Origin: Roseiflexus sp034432635
GTDB lineage: Bacteria > Chloroflexota > Chloroflexia > Chloroflexales > Roseiflexaceae
DNA length: 64,000 bases
Reading direction: 5' to 3'
Assembly: GCA_034432635.1 (NCBI GenBank)
Contig: DAOUBK010000064.1
Coordinates: 1-64,000 of the forward strand
This document shows, one piece after another, positions 16,943-26,196 of this stretch. Positions within the stretch are counted from its first letter, which is position 1. The number at the start of each line of letters is the position of its first letter. Below the pieces are notes generated by a model. It saw only the letters and a program-made list of their open reading frames with translations. It did no database searches and was not told the origin of the DNA. The position numbers were made by a program, and so were the translations under genes.

Positions 16943-18757
16943 ATGATCCGACAACAACTCAGAAGCGCTGCACAGTTGATCGCGCTGCTTGCCCTTGCAG
17001 GCATCGCACTGGTAGGTTGCACAATCGAAGGCGGTGTTCCAACATCAACTGTCGCTCCAACAGCAGCGCCGATCAGCTCGACCCCCACCGGTGCGGTCAT
17101 TGCTGAACGCATGGTGGAGCGCAGCGACACCTGGATGATCGGGACGCTCGATCTGCCGTCGGACATCTATCCGTATCCCCAATCGGCAGCCACCCAGCGA
17201 GCCATAGCGCCGGTTACCGAACTTCTCTTTCCATCACCGATCCTGACCTACAACTACGGGTATACCGTGACCGGCGTCCTCGATCGTATTCCGACCCTCG
17301 AAAATGGTGATGTCGAACTGCGCAAGGTCGATGTGTATCTCGACGCGACTGGCGCGATCACTACCACAGCGACCGATGTTGTCACCCAGGTTGATCAACT
17401 GGTCATCACCTATCGCTGGAACCCGCAACTGCGCTGGTCTGACGGTACGCCTGTTACCGCCGATGATTCGGTCTTTGCCTACGAACTGGCGAAAGCGGCG
17501 CCACCGGGCGATGCCGCAGCCGAGCTCCTGGCACGAACAGCCGCATACGAGAAAGTCGACAATCATACGACACGCGCCATCCTGCGCCCCGATTATGTCG
17601 GTGCGGCATATTTCATGAGTTACTGGACACCCCTGCCGCGCCATCTGCTTCAGAGCGTGGATCCATCACGGGTGCGCCAGAGTGAGTTTGCACAGCGTCC
17701 GGTCGGGTACGGTCCCTATGCACTTGTCGAACGAACGTCTGGCGAACTACGCTTCGAGCGCAATCCGTACTATTTTGGTCTGGCGCCTGCTGCATCACGC
17801 CTGGTGATCCGCGCTTTCGCCGATCTTGAACTGCTGCGCGCCAATCTGCTCAACGGCAATCTCGACCTGGGATTTGCCGATTACATCTCACCGGCGATGC
17901 TGGGTCGTTTCGACAGCGATGTCGGCGAACGAACACTACAGGTGATGACGGTTCCCAACCCTATCTGGGAGCATATTGTCTTCAACCTGGACGTTCCGAT
18001 CCTTCAGGACATTCGCGTGCGACGCGCAATTGCATACGGTACGAACCGGCAGGCAATCGCCGATGCGCTTTTCGACGGACGGACGCCGGTGCTGGACAGT
18101 TGGGTGCTGCCAGGGGATCACCTCGCCGCTCTCCCTGACCAGTTGACCCGTTACCCCTACGATGCGGATCAGGCGCGACAGTTACTCGAAGAGGCGGGGT
18201 ACACCGATCCCGACGGAGATGGCATCCGTGTTTCGACCGATGGGGTCACGCTCACCCTGCAATTGCTGACTACCCAGGGCAGCACGGTGCGCAGCGAGAT
18301 TGCCCGCCGTTTCCAACAGGATATGCAGTCCATCGGCATCGAAATTGAGATCAACGAGACTCCGTCCGAGGACATGTTTGCTGCTGACGGTCCGCTCTAC
18401 CTGCGACAGTTCGATCTGGCGCTGTTTGGATGGATTGCCGGTGCAGAGCCTGGCGGGTTGCAACTCTGGAGTTGTGCCGCGGTTCCCGCTGAAAGCAACG
18501 AGTACCGTGGTGAAAACTTTGCCGGTTGGTGCTTCCGCGATGCCGATCGCGCCGTGCGCACCGCCGATACGACCCTTGATCCGTTCGAACGCACGGAAGC
18601 ATATTTGCTCCAGCAGCAACTCTGGACGCAGGAACTGCCGGCATTGCCCCTCTTTCAGCGGTTGAGCATTGTCGCGGCAAATCCCGACGTACAGGGGTTT
18701 TTGCCCGACGCGCTTGCCCCGATAACGTGGAATGTCGCCGTGTGGAAGCGAAAGTGA
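16943..18757 (+). CDS. Family 5 extracellular solute-binding lipoprotein (peptide/nickel type)
   Basis: The 604-residue protein starts with a lipoprotein signal peptide whose lipobox is ALVGC near residue 30. The body has SBP family 5 features: LRWSDGTPVTADD (binding-fold entry), RPVGYGPYAL, NPYYFG, DIRVRRAIAYGTNRQAIADALF and the C-terminal PALPLFQRL. It would capture peptides or similar ligands for an ABC importer and be anchored at the outer face of the membrane. No permease or ATPase genes follow, so it is an orphan here. The ATG at 16943 is chosen because it begins the signal peptide. The mRNA is probably leaderless. Confidence 0.92.
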   Translation: MIRQQLRSAAQLIALLALAGIALVGCTIEGGVPTSTVAPTAAPISSTPTGAVIAERMVERSDTWMIGTLDLPSDIYPYPQSAATQRAIAPVTELLFPSPILTYNYGYTVTGVLDRIPTLENGDVELRKVDVYLDATGAITTTATDVVTQVDQLVITYRWNPQLRWSDGTPVTADDSVFAYELAKAAPPGDAAAELLARTAAYEKVDNHTTRAILRPDYVGAAYFMSYWTPLPRHLLQSVDPSRVRQSEFAQRPVGYGPYALVERTSGELRFERNPYYFGLAPAASRLVIRAFADLELLRANLLNGNLDLGFADYISPAMLGRFDSDVGERTLQVMTVPNPIWEHIVFNLDVPILQDIRVRRAIAYGTNRQAIADALFDGRTPVLDSWVLPGDHLAALPDQLTRYPYDADQARQLLEEAGYTDPDGDGIRVSTDGVTLTLQLLTTQGSTVRSEIARRFQQDMQSIGIEIEINETPSEDMFAADGPLYLRQFDLALFGWIAGAEPGGLQLWSCAAVPAESNEYRGENFAGWCFRDADRAVRTADTTLDPFERTEAYLLQQQLWTQELPALPLFQRLSIVAANPDVQGFLPDALAPITWNVAVWKRK

Positions 18758-18770
18758 ACCGTTTCCCGGC

Positions 18771-19796
18771 TTAGCCCTTGTTGCCTGATCGCTGCAATGC
18801 CTCCTGCGGGCTCCGAACAGTTGCAACAGAGCGTGCGGATTTCAGCGCGCAATTGCTCCATCGCTGCAATGCCTCCTGCGGGCTCCGAACAGTTGCAACG
18901 TCGCCGATTCCAATGCCCTGCTGCGTCAGAGTGAGCGCCACTTTCGACGAGATACCGCTCAACGTTACATCGCATCCGAGCAGTTTCAACGCCTGTGCCG
19001 TATCGACAATCGCTCTCGCAACCATCGAATCGACGGTTGATACGCCTGAAATATCGATGATGACATGGTGAATACGCTCGCTATGTGCTGCTTCGAGCAG
19101 GCGTTGCATCAGCGCCGACGCGCGACGACTGTCAACATGCCCGACGATCGGGGCAAACAGGACGCCATCGGCAAGCGTGATCGCGGGTGTTTCAAGGGTG
19201 GCAACCAGTTCGAGCAGACGACGTTGCTCTTCGAGTTGCGTCTGCTGCGCAGCATTGGCTTCTGCCAGCCATTCTACCAGCGACTCTGCCCGTGCACGGG
19301 CTTCTTCCGCCTGCCGCCGCGCCACTTCTACCTGCCGCGTGGTTGTGTTCAGGATGGCGCGCGCCAGCAGCATCAGCCCAACCACAATTGCGTAAACAAT
19401 CAGGTTGAGCGGATCGAGATAGGGTCCGCTCCAGCTGGTACGCACCCCCATGAGAAGAACACCGACAACGGCAACCCCAATCACCCAGGGCGAGGAGAGC
19501 AGCACCAGCGCCAGCGCCGGTGGAACCAGCAGCGAAGGGCGATACACCGTTTCAACATCTGCGGCACCAAACACAATAAGGATCACAAACATACACACCA
19601 GAACATGCCGCGCATATTCCCAACGGCGCAGGTATGCCGCGAGTGTAAGCGTTACGATCAGCAGGCCGAGTAGACTGACGATCACCTGCGACCATTCGCC
19701 GGCAAAAATCGATAGTGCACCATAGAGCAACGCGCCGACACCAACTATAGTGCTGATAGCAATGAAACTCTGTCGCTGGGTGATGGTTACAGACAT
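18771..19796 (-). CDS. Membrane-anchored STAS-domain protein (RsbR-like) with duplicated tail
   Basis: The 341-residue protein has about six hydrophobic segments in residues 10-155, a coiled coil rich in E/A/R at 160-205 (RRQAEEARARAESL) and a STAS domain at about 210-315 (ITLADGVLFAPIVGHVDSRRA, VIIDISGVSTVDSMVARAI). The LADGV start and the STVDS/T motif match the RsbR sensor family, in which STAS phosphorylation sets signal output. Here the sensory part is membrane-embedded. It could work with the RsbS/RsbT pair at 7.2-7.9 kb, though this is inference. The last 24-codon block is tandemly duplicated (VRSPQEALQR appears twice). Confidence 0.88.
   Translation of the reverse strand: MSVTITQRQSFIAISTIVGVGALLYGALSIFAGEWSQVIVSLLGLLIVTLTLAAYLRRWEYARHVLVCMFVILIVFGAADVETVYRPSLLVPPALALVLLSSPWVIGVAVVGVLLMGVRTSWSGPYLDPLNLIVYAIVVGLMLLARAILNTTTRQVEVARRQAEEARARAESLVEWLAEANAAQQTQLEEQRRLLELVATLETPAITLADGVLFAPIVGHVDSRRASALMQRLLEAAHSERIHHVIIDISGVSTVDSMVARAIVDTAQALKLLGCDVTLSGISSKVALTLTQQGIGIGDVATVRSPQEALQRWSNCALKSARSVATVRSPQEALQRSGNKG
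18788..18899. repeat. In-frame 72-bp tandem duplication at the STAS gene 3' end
   Basis: A 40-bp sequence starting ATCGCTGCAATGCCTCC occurs at 18788-18827 and again, identical, at 18860-18899. The 72-bp period equals 24 codons, so the C-terminus of the STAS protein carries two copies of VATVRSPQEALQR. Confidence 0.9.
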
Positions 19797-19847
19797 ATGA
19801 TGCTGCCTTTCGGAAGAGATGCTACGATGAACAACAACATTATCAGG

Positions 19848-20360
19848 TTACCTTACGCAGCCGATTGAACGGGTTGGAGTTCCTGCCGAGCGGCATAAGC
19901 CGACCGGATAGCACGTACCGGCAATCCCGTTACCGTCCAAGCTGGCATCGCTGGCGACCGGATGCTGGAGGCCTATCGAACCGTCTTCGTTCATGAAGGC
20001 GTGGTTGATAAGCAGTAGCGCAAAGTGTGCGCCTTCCAGAGAGAAGTCGTTGTTGCTCCGGTCTGCACGACGCTTCTCCTTGCCTGTCTGCGGGTCGAGG
20101 AGGCTTTCGATCTTCCGCGCTGCGCATGATCGTCGCACCGACAGATAATCTCACTTTCCCTCGTCCACAATTATCACGCCCTCTACACTTTCTATTGTGC
20201 GGACGTGCGACTTGATCACCCGCCATACATCTGTCGAAGTTTTTTGGCGCCCGCCAGCGTGCGTTGCACATGATCGGCGAAGATAGCCCCATTGCCGTGG
20301 TTTGCCCGAAGACGCTGATCAGATAATCACGGTACAGGTCCAGAAGTTGTCTGTTCTTCG
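19848..20360 (-). pseudogene. Decayed transposase remnant, IS701-family type
   Basis: Reading the minus strand from 20360 gives KNRQLLDLYRDYLIS then VFGQTTAMGLS, the characteristic N-terminus of IS701-family transposases. After an internal deletion and frame changes, a second frame gives WRVIKSHVRTIESVEGVIIVDEG (the region before the first catalytic Asp) followed by a stop, and then LDPQTGKEKRR. Most of the catalytic core is missing. No terminal inverted repeats were found. It is a degraded insertion between the STAS gene and hicB. Confidence 0.65.
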
Positions 20361-20640
20361 TGCCGCTAAGTTTATCACAACTGCGTAAGGCGAGTTATTC
20401 TATACAGACTAGGATACCCTGTGTTTCTCCTATACAGGAACAGGTTTGAGAGTGACATTGCTTCGTGCCCCTGGGGTTCGGAAATGCTCCACTCCAAAAG
20501 CAGTGGGAGAGCGAAAGAAGAGCACAGGCGGACTACCACCCACCCCAGCCGACGCCGCCTTCCGTGGCCTAGCCGAGCCGGTCCGTCGGGTGCGCCCTGC
20601 AAACCTTTCGACAGGAAGTTGTCCTGTCAGGACGCTCTGT

Positions 20641-20669
20641 TGGGAGCGAAAAGTGCTATTGCTATAATG
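20641..20669 (+). promoter_or_regulatory. Promoter of hicB
   Basis: TTGGGA at 20641-20646 and TATAAT at 20664-20669 are separated by 17 bp, giving a start near 20676 and a leader of about 34 nt before the ATG at 20710. The stretch 20361-20640 shows no gene. Confidence 0.6.
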
Positions 20670-20709
20670 TACATAACATCATCCAGCCCTGAGCAGCAGG
20701 TGATGCGCA

Positions 20710-20943
20710 ATGGCGGTCCATAATTTTACCATCGTGATTGAACCTGATGAGCAAGGCTTTCACGCTTACGAACCGGCTCTACCCGGTTGCCATACGTTTG
20801 CCGATACGATTGATGAGGCGCACAGAAACATCCTGGAAGCTCTCGAACTCCATTGCCAAAGTTTGTTTGAGGATGGTGAGTCTGTTCCGGTGGAGGGCGA
20901 GCCGGTATTCAGCACCTGCCTCTCCGTGCCGGTAGGTGTATGA
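20710..20943 (+). CDS. hicB: HicB-like antitoxin (type II toxin-antitoxin)
   Basis: The 77-residue protein has the HicB fold signature: FTIVIEPDEQGFHAYEPALPGCHTF, then the helix TIDEAHRNILEALELHCQSL. HicB neutralises the mRNA-cleaving toxin HicA. The C-terminus is short, with no visible DNA-binding domain. The stop overlaps a following ATG (ATGA) that begins a recognisable HicA start, but the toxin is broken off, leaving the antitoxin orphaned. A promoter lies 40 bp upstream. Such orphan antitoxins may act against HicA from elsewhere. Confidence 0.82.
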   Translation: MAVHNFTIVIEPDEQGFHAYEPALPGCHTFADTIDEAHRNILEALELHCQSLFEDGESVPVEGEPVFSTCLSVPVGV

Positions 20944-20981
20944 GCGAGAAACTGCCGCGGATAGATTGCCAGGAATTGAAG
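20940..20981 (+). pseudogene. Stub of hicA toxin gene
   Basis: The frame starting at the ATGA overlap reads MSEKLPRIDCQEL, which is how many HicA proteins begin (MSEKLPRI...). After about 13 residues the resemblance stops: the following residues lack the HicA double-stranded RNA-binding fold and its catalytic GSHxxM region. The frame runs on to a stop at 21105 in unrelated sequence. Confidence 0.65.
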
Positions 20982-21026
20982 AGTTCCGCAACTTGCCTTA
21001 AGCAAATCTGCCCAACATCCCCGCTA

Positions 21027-21067
21027 CTATCCACAATAATCTCTTACACGTCCACAGGTTATCCACT
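21027..21067 (+). promoter_or_regulatory. Two DnaA-box-like sites upstream of dnaE
   Basis: CTATCCACA at 21027-21035 and TTATCCACT at 21059-21067 each differ from the consensus TTATCCACA at one position and have the same orientation. The second touches the putative -35 element of the dnaE promoter. Two one-mismatch sites within 41 bp is more than I would expect by chance in GC-rich DNA. Confidence 0.45.
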
Positions 21068-21096
21068 TCACCGATCTCGCATGAGTGTGCTATACT
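21067..21096 (+). promoter_or_regulatory. Candidate dnaE promoter
   Basis: TTCACC at 21067-21072 and TATACT at 21091-21096 are 18 bp apart. This would give a leader of roughly 190 nt before the dnaE start at 21290. The -35 element is weak. Confidence 0.45.
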
Positions 21097-21289
21097 TGCA
21101 TTGTTGACGCCGACAATACCCGCTGTGCGCTGATTGTTATGTTGAGCCGCTGCATTCTGATGCATTCTGACTGACACCTGCCTGAAATGAGATCGGCAGG
21201 TGCTGCTTCACAGGGTATTGTTTGAATGAATCACCCATTCCAGGTGTAAAACATTTTCTGGATATCGCCAGGCTTTGCGGAGCACTCCT

Positions 21290-24200
21290 ATGAACGATTT
21301 TGTCCATCTGCATGTTCACTCCGAGTACAGTCTGCTCGACGGCTACGCCGCCACGAGCGCCATCGCCGCGCGTGCAGTCGAATTGGGGATGGACAGTATC
21401 GCTCTGACCGACCATGGCGTGATGTATGGCGTCATGGAGTTCTACACCAACGCAAAGAAAGCAGGTATCAAACCGGTCATCGGGCTGGAAGCGTATATGG
21501 CGCCCGGATCACGTCGGGAAGCGACGAGTCGCGGCGCAAAAAACTATTACCATCTGCTGCTACTGGCGAAGAACGAGGTTGGCTACCGCAACCTGGTGCG
21601 CCTGACGACGCGCGCCCATCTTGATGGCATGGGAAAGGGCGTGTTCGCCCGTCCACGCATTGACCGGGAACTGCTCGAGCAGTATCACGATGGGTTGATC
21701 GTCACATCCGCCTGCATCGCCGGCGAAGTCATCCAGCGACTGACCGAAAAGCGAAAGGATCAGGCGCACGAAGTCGCTGCCTGGTACCGCGACCTGCTCG
21801 GACCCGACAACTATTTCATCGAATTGCAACTGCACGACAACACACCGGAACTCGAGGAGATCAACGATGAACTGGTGCGCATTGGGAAGGAACTGGGGAT
21901 TCCGCTGGTCGTCACCAACGACACGCATTTTGTCCGCCCGGAAGACCTCGAAGCACACAAGATGATCCTGGCGCTCGGCTACAACATGACCCTCAAGGAG
22001 TTGTGCGCGAAGAACTATCAGATGGACGCCACCTACCACATTATGTCGGGTGAAGAGATGTGGCGCCGGTTCAAGAAATACGGCACGGCGCCGCTCGAAA
22101 ATACCCGTCGCATCGCCGAGCGCTGCGACCTGACGCTGGAGTTCGGGCGCGTCCAGTTGCCGACGATTGATATTCCCGAAGGACACGATGCCGCCTCGTA
22201 CCTCCGCCAGATCTGCGAAGAAGGATTGATGCGCCGGTTCAACGGCAATCCGCCCGAAGAGTACGTCAAACGCCTTGCGTATGAACTCGATGTGATTAAT
22301 CAAACCGGCTTCCCCGACTATATGCTGATTGTCTGGGATTACGTCAAGTTTGCGCGGGCGCGCGGCATTCCCTGCCTGCCGCGCGGGTCGGCAGGCGCAT
22401 CGTTGATCCTCTACTGCCTGGGCATCACCGATGTCGATCCGGTGAAGAACAAACTCCTCTTTGAACGCTTCCTCAGCCCGGAACGCCTGGAGATGCCGGA
22501 TATCGACATCGATTTCGCCGATAGTCGCCGCCACGAGGTACTGGAGTACATCGCAACAAAGTATGGACGTGAAAACACGGCGCAGATCATCACCTACGGC
22601 ACGCTTGGCGCGAAAGCCGCCCTGCGCGACATCGGGCGCGTCCTGGAGATTCCATTGAACGAGGTGGATCGCGTTGCGAAACTCATTCCGGCGCTGCCTG
22701 TCGGCACCACGATTGCGCAGGCGCTCGAACGGGTGCCGGAGTTGAAACAGATCTATACGTCGAACCCGGACCTGGCGCGACTGATCGATTGGGGGCAGAA
22801 AGTCGAAGGACGCATGAAAAGCGTCGGCACGCACGCCTGCGGCGTGGTCGTCAGTCGCACGCCGCTCGAAGACATTGTGCCACTGCAACGCACTACCAAG
22901 GACGAGAACGCGCTCATGGCGGCGTTTGAAGGTCCAACGTTGCAGAAGATGGGTCTGTTGAAGATGGACGTGCTCGGATTGACCAACCTCTCGGTCGTCG
23001 CCGAAGCGCTGGAGTATATTGCGCAGACGACTGGCAGAAAAATGGAACTCTCCGATATTCCGCTCGATGACCCGAAGGTGTTCGAGGCGCTCAGTCGTGG
23101 TGAAACCACCAACGTGTTCCAACTCGAAAGTCCGGGGATGACCCGCTATCTGATGCAACTCAAACCGACCCGCGTCGAAGACCTGTACGCAATGGTTGCC
23201 CTCTATCGCCCCGGTCCACTCGAGCAGATCCCGGTCTATATTCACAACAAGAACAACCCTCAGGCTATTAAGTACCTCCACCCGATCCTGAAACCGATCC
23301 TGGAAGACACCTATGGCGTCATTGTGTACCAGGAACAGATTATGCGCCTGCTCCAGGAGGTCGCTGACTATACCCTCGGTCAGGCGTACATCGTCATCAA
23401 AGCCATCAGTAAAAAAGACAAAAAGTTGATGGCAGAGAACGAGGTGAAGTTCAAGCAGGGGTGTCTCAGGAAAGGATTGACCCAGGAGCAGGCGGATCAG
23501 TTGTGGGAACTGATCCTGCCGTTCGCCGGATACTCGTTCAATCGACCGCACTCGACGCTCTACGGTCTGCTCAGTTATCAGACCGCCTGGCTCAAGGTGA
23601 ACTATCCGGTCGAGTACATGGCAGCGGTGCTAAAGGGCTCCGGCGGCGTGACCGACGATATTGCCAAAGCGGTCAATGAATGCCGTCAGCGCGGCGTCCC
23701 GGTGCTCGGTCCCGACATCAATACTAGTGCGCTCGATTTCACGATCCGCGAATTTCGCGATCCGTCCGATGGTCAGATCCGGCGCGGCATCCTGTTCGGG
23801 CTGGCAGCGATCAAGAACGTCGGCGCCGGACCGATCGAGGCGATCCTGCGCGAGCGTGACGCGAACGGTCCGTTTCGGTCGCTGGAAGATGTGTGTGCAC
23901 GGGTGGATCGTCATGCACTGAACAAACGCACGCTCGAAAGCCTGATCAAAGCCGGCGCGCTCGATCCGCTCCCCGGCACACGTCGGCAGAAGCTGGCGAT
24001 CCTCGACACGGCGTTGGAGGCAGGCGCCCGCATCCAGAAGAACCGTGAAACCGGGCAGATCGACATGTTCGGCAATATCGTCGCCGATACCGACGCCGCG
24101 ATCGGTGCGATCCCGCTGCCGACGATCAACGAAACCCCTGAAGATCGCAAAGAACAACTGGCATGGGAAAAAGAATTGCTCGGAGTCGTCTTTTCGAGCG

Positions 24201-25126
24201 ACCCACGCAAGGCGGCGCTGGCAGATGCCGTCATCGACAATCGCGTACCTCTCGCCGTGCTCCGCGACCCCGAAGGGTTGCAGGAATACATGGGTCGGGT
24301 GCATACCTTTGCCGGCATGCTGACACGCGTTCGCGCAATTTCGACAAAAAAGGGCGACGCCATGCTGGTTGCGGCGCTCGAAGATGAACATGAAGATGTT
24401 GTCGAACTTGTTGCCTTCCCCAAAGCCTGCGAAAAATATCGCGATCTGCTCCGCCAGGATGCTCTGCTCATCGTCCAGGCAAAAGTCGACGAGCGCAATG
24501 GCGTTGTCCAACTGGTGCTCGAACAGGCGGCGCACCTCGATCTGTCGGCAGCCGTCCCACCACCAGATGCACCTGAAATGGACCTCGAAGGACTGGCGGA
24601 GGAGGACGGCAGCGTTCTTCCCCCTGAGGGCATTCCGGATGCAACAGTTCTGGATGAAGCGGTGCATCCCGCTGTGCCATCCGTGCCTGCAACCACAGTG
24701 GCAACGCCGGCGCCCAGAAATGGAGAGACAGGGGCAACATCTCCATCGCCGGCGCCTGCTGCATCACTGGTCACCACCCCTGTTTCGATCATCAAGCCGC
24801 ACGCTACGCCGCGCCAGCGACCATCTGTGGCGCCGAACGGCAATGGGCATGACCACCATCCACCACAGGTCAATGGCGGCTCTGCACAGGGACGTACCAT
24901 GCACCTGCGTTTTCGTCGCACCAGCGATCACGATTCCGACATTCGCCTGATGCAGCACATTTACGATCTGCTGCGCGAACGTGACGGCATGGATCAGGTC
25001 GTGATACAACTGGACACTGCCGATCGGCGGGTGCTGCTGCGCATGCGTCGGACGATCACGTGCGATGAAAGACTGATCGGTGCGCTGCGTGATACGCTCG
25101 GACCTGAGTGCGTTTCGGTGGAATAG
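21290..25126 (+). CDS. dnaE: DNA polymerase III alpha subunit
   Basis: The 1278-residue replicative polymerase begins with a PHP domain (HLHVHSEYSLLDG, ALTDHGVMYG). The palm domain carries the catalytic acids in EMPDIDIDF at about residues 401-409, and the conserved YQEQIMRLLQEVA and NRPHSTLYGLLSYQ follow. The helix-hairpin-helix region (AIKNVGAGPIEAI) and an OB-fold are present, then a Pro/Ala/Thr-rich linker (about 1140-1200) and the C-terminal alpha/beta domain. The ATG at 21290 follows GCGGAG and starts the PHP domain; the frame also opens at 21275. The long linker is somewhat unusual. It appears monocistronic. Confidence 0.97.
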   Translation: MNDFVHLHVHSEYSLLDGYAATSAIAARAVELGMDSIALTDHGVMYGVMEFYTNAKKAGIKPVIGLEAYMAPGSRREATSRGAKNYYHLLLLAKNEVGYRNLVRLTTRAHLDGMGKGVFARPRIDRELLEQYHDGLIVTSACIAGEVIQRLTEKRKDQAHEVAAWYRDLLGPDNYFIELQLHDNTPELEEINDELVRIGKELGIPLVVTNDTHFVRPEDLEAHKMILALGYNMTLKELCAKNYQMDATYHIMSGEEMWRRFKKYGTAPLENTRRIAERCDLTLEFGRVQLPTIDIPEGHDAASYLRQICEEGLMRRFNGNPPEEYVKRLAYELDVINQTGFPDYMLIVWDYVKFARARGIPCLPRGSAGASLILYCLGITDVDPVKNKLLFERFLSPERLEMPDIDIDFADSRRHEVLEYIATKYGRENTAQIITYGTLGAKAALRDIGRVLEIPLNEVDRVAKLIPALPVGTTIAQALERVPELKQIYTSNPDLARLIDWGQKVEGRMKSVGTHACGVVVSRTPLEDIVPLQRTTKDENALMAAFEGPTLQKMGLLKMDVLGLTNLSVVAEALEYIAQTTGRKMELSDIPLDDPKVFEALSRGETTNVFQLESPGMTRYLMQLKPTRVEDLYAMVALYRPGPLEQIPVYIHNKNNPQAIKYLHPILKPILEDTYGVIVYQEQIMRLLQEVADYTLGQAYIVIKAISKKDKKLMAENEVKFKQGCLRKGLTQEQADQLWELILPFAGYSFNRPHSTLYGLLSYQTAWLKVNYPVEYMAAVLKGSGGVTDDIAKAVNECRQRGVPVLGPDINTSALDFTIREFRDPSDGQIRRGILFGLAAIKNVGAGPIEAILRERDANGPFRSLEDVCARVDRHALNKRTLESLIKAGALDPLPGTRRQKLAILDTALEAGARIQKNRETGQIDMFGNIVADTDAAIGAIPLPTINETPEDRKEQLAWEKELLGVVFSSDPRKAALADAVIDNRVPLAVLRDPEGLQEYMGRVHTFAGMLTRVRAISTKKGDAMLVAALEDEHEDVVELVAFPKACEKYRDLLRQDALLIVQAKVDERNGVVQLVLEQAAHLDLSAAVPPPDAPEMDLEGLAEEDGSVLPPEGIPDATVLDEAVHPAVPSVPATTVATPAPRNGETGATSPSPAPAASLVTTPVSIIKPHATPRQRPSVAPNGNGHDHHPPQVNGGSAQGRTMHLRFRRTSDHDSDIRLMQHIYDLLRERDGMDQVVIQLDTADRRVLLRMRRTITCDERLIGALRDTLGPECVSVE

Positions 25127-25471
25127 ATCGCGTCCGGCATTGGGGATCACGCGCTCGCACAGACCAATGGATCGTGTCCGGAATTGGGGGATCGCTGCAC
25201 CGGCGCAGCAGCGCCCTCCAGCCATCATGATTGCGCCGTCACGCTGCGAGGCATGAGGGCAGCGTGACGGTCATCTCCCGCTGCTCAGAATTATACATCA
25301 GCCTCCTCTGGATCTGCCCGAAATCTGTGCAAGCATGATGCAAACCTGTGCAACAAGAACACGGTCTCTTCATATCAGAATATCGCTTCATGCCTTTCTT
25401 ATGCCATAGAAACCTGTCGTGGCGAAAGATGAAAGCAGGATGAGAAATCTTTTCAAAATATGTTCAAAACG
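25127..25471. other. Intergenic region between dnaE and the sigma factor gene
   Basis: No gene is supported here. The first 170 bp are GC-rich and include the repeated phrase GGATC...TCCGG twice after dnaE. The last 120 bp are distinctly AT-rich and lead into the sigma factor promoter. Confidence 0.5.
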
Positions 25472-25500
25472 TTGACAAAGGTTTGTAAACAATATATAAT
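25472..25500 (+). promoter_or_regulatory. Consensus sigma70 promoter of the ECF sigma factor gene
   Basis: TTGACA at 25472-25477 and TATAAT at 25495-25500 are 17 bp apart, a perfect match to the housekeeping consensus. The start is near 25507, about 50 nt before the coding region. Confidence 0.85.
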
Positions 25501-25557
25501 CGTAGTGTAGCAAAGGCGAGGTACACAGCCTCACGGGAAGAGAAAAGAGGTTCTTCC

Positions 25558-26196
25558 ATGGTCAATCGATCTTCTGATGAGTACATTCGCACCGCAGCCG
25601 CCCCGTCCCATACCGACACTCCAGACGACCACATTTTGATCGCGGCAATCGCGCAGGGTGACAGCAGTGCGCTGGAAGTGCTTTATGATCGCTATTCGTC
25701 TGTCGTTTACCGCATGGCGCTGCGTATGTTGAAAAACCGCGAACTCGCAGAAGAGGTTGTCCAGGAAGTCTTCTGGCGTGTCTGGCGCCGTAGCGCGAGT
25801 TTTGACGTCGAGCGCGGTCGTGTGGCGCAGTGGTTGTTCGGCATTGCGCATAACCTGTGCATCGATGAGTTGCGCCGCATGCGCGCCCGCCCGACGCAGG
25901 TCTACGAGGATGTTGATCATCCTGTGATTCAGCAACTCGCCGATGATCAGATCGACGTGCCGGAAGCGGCGTGGGCATTTGAACAGCGGCGCGTTATCCG
26001 CGATGCTCTCGATCACCTTCCCGACACACAACGTGAGGCAGTTGAACTGGCGTACTTCGGCGGGTTGTCGCACCAGGAAATCGCCACGAAACTGAACCGT
26101 CCGCTTGGAACGATCAAGACACGGGTGCGCCTGGGGTTGCAGAAACTCGGCGCCTTGCTGACGGCGCGTGGTCTTCAGCCAGGGGATGCATCGTAA
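25558..26196 (+). CDS. ECF-type RNA polymerase sigma factor
   Basis: The 212-residue protein has sigma region 2 (LEVLYDRYSSVVYRMALRML and VVQEVFWRVWRRS, then WLFGIAHNLCIDELRR) and region 4 with a helix-turn-helix (LAYFGGLSHQEIATKLNRPLGTIKTRV). Regions 3 and 1 are absent, as in the ECF group. It would direct RNA polymerase to a stress or envelope regulon. No anti-sigma gene follows; downstream is about 390 bp without a gene. Its own promoter is a consensus housekeeping type rather than a visible autoregulated ECF promoter. Confidence 0.93.
   Translation: MVNRSSDEYIRTAAAPSHTDTPDDHILIAAIAQGDSSALEVLYDRYSSVVYRMALRMLKNRELAEEVVQEVFWRVWRRSASFDVERGRVAQWLFGIAHNLCIDELRRMRARPTQVYEDVDHPVIQQLADDQIDVPEAAWAFEQRRVIRDALDHLPDTQREAVELAYFGGLSHQEIATKLNRPLGTIKTRVRLGLQKLGALLTARGLQPGDAS

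Noticed and set aside
21560..23551. 663-codon open frame antisense to dnaE
   Set aside because: Long antisense frames are common opposite GC-rich genes; the dnaE frame has full domain structure and this one has none.
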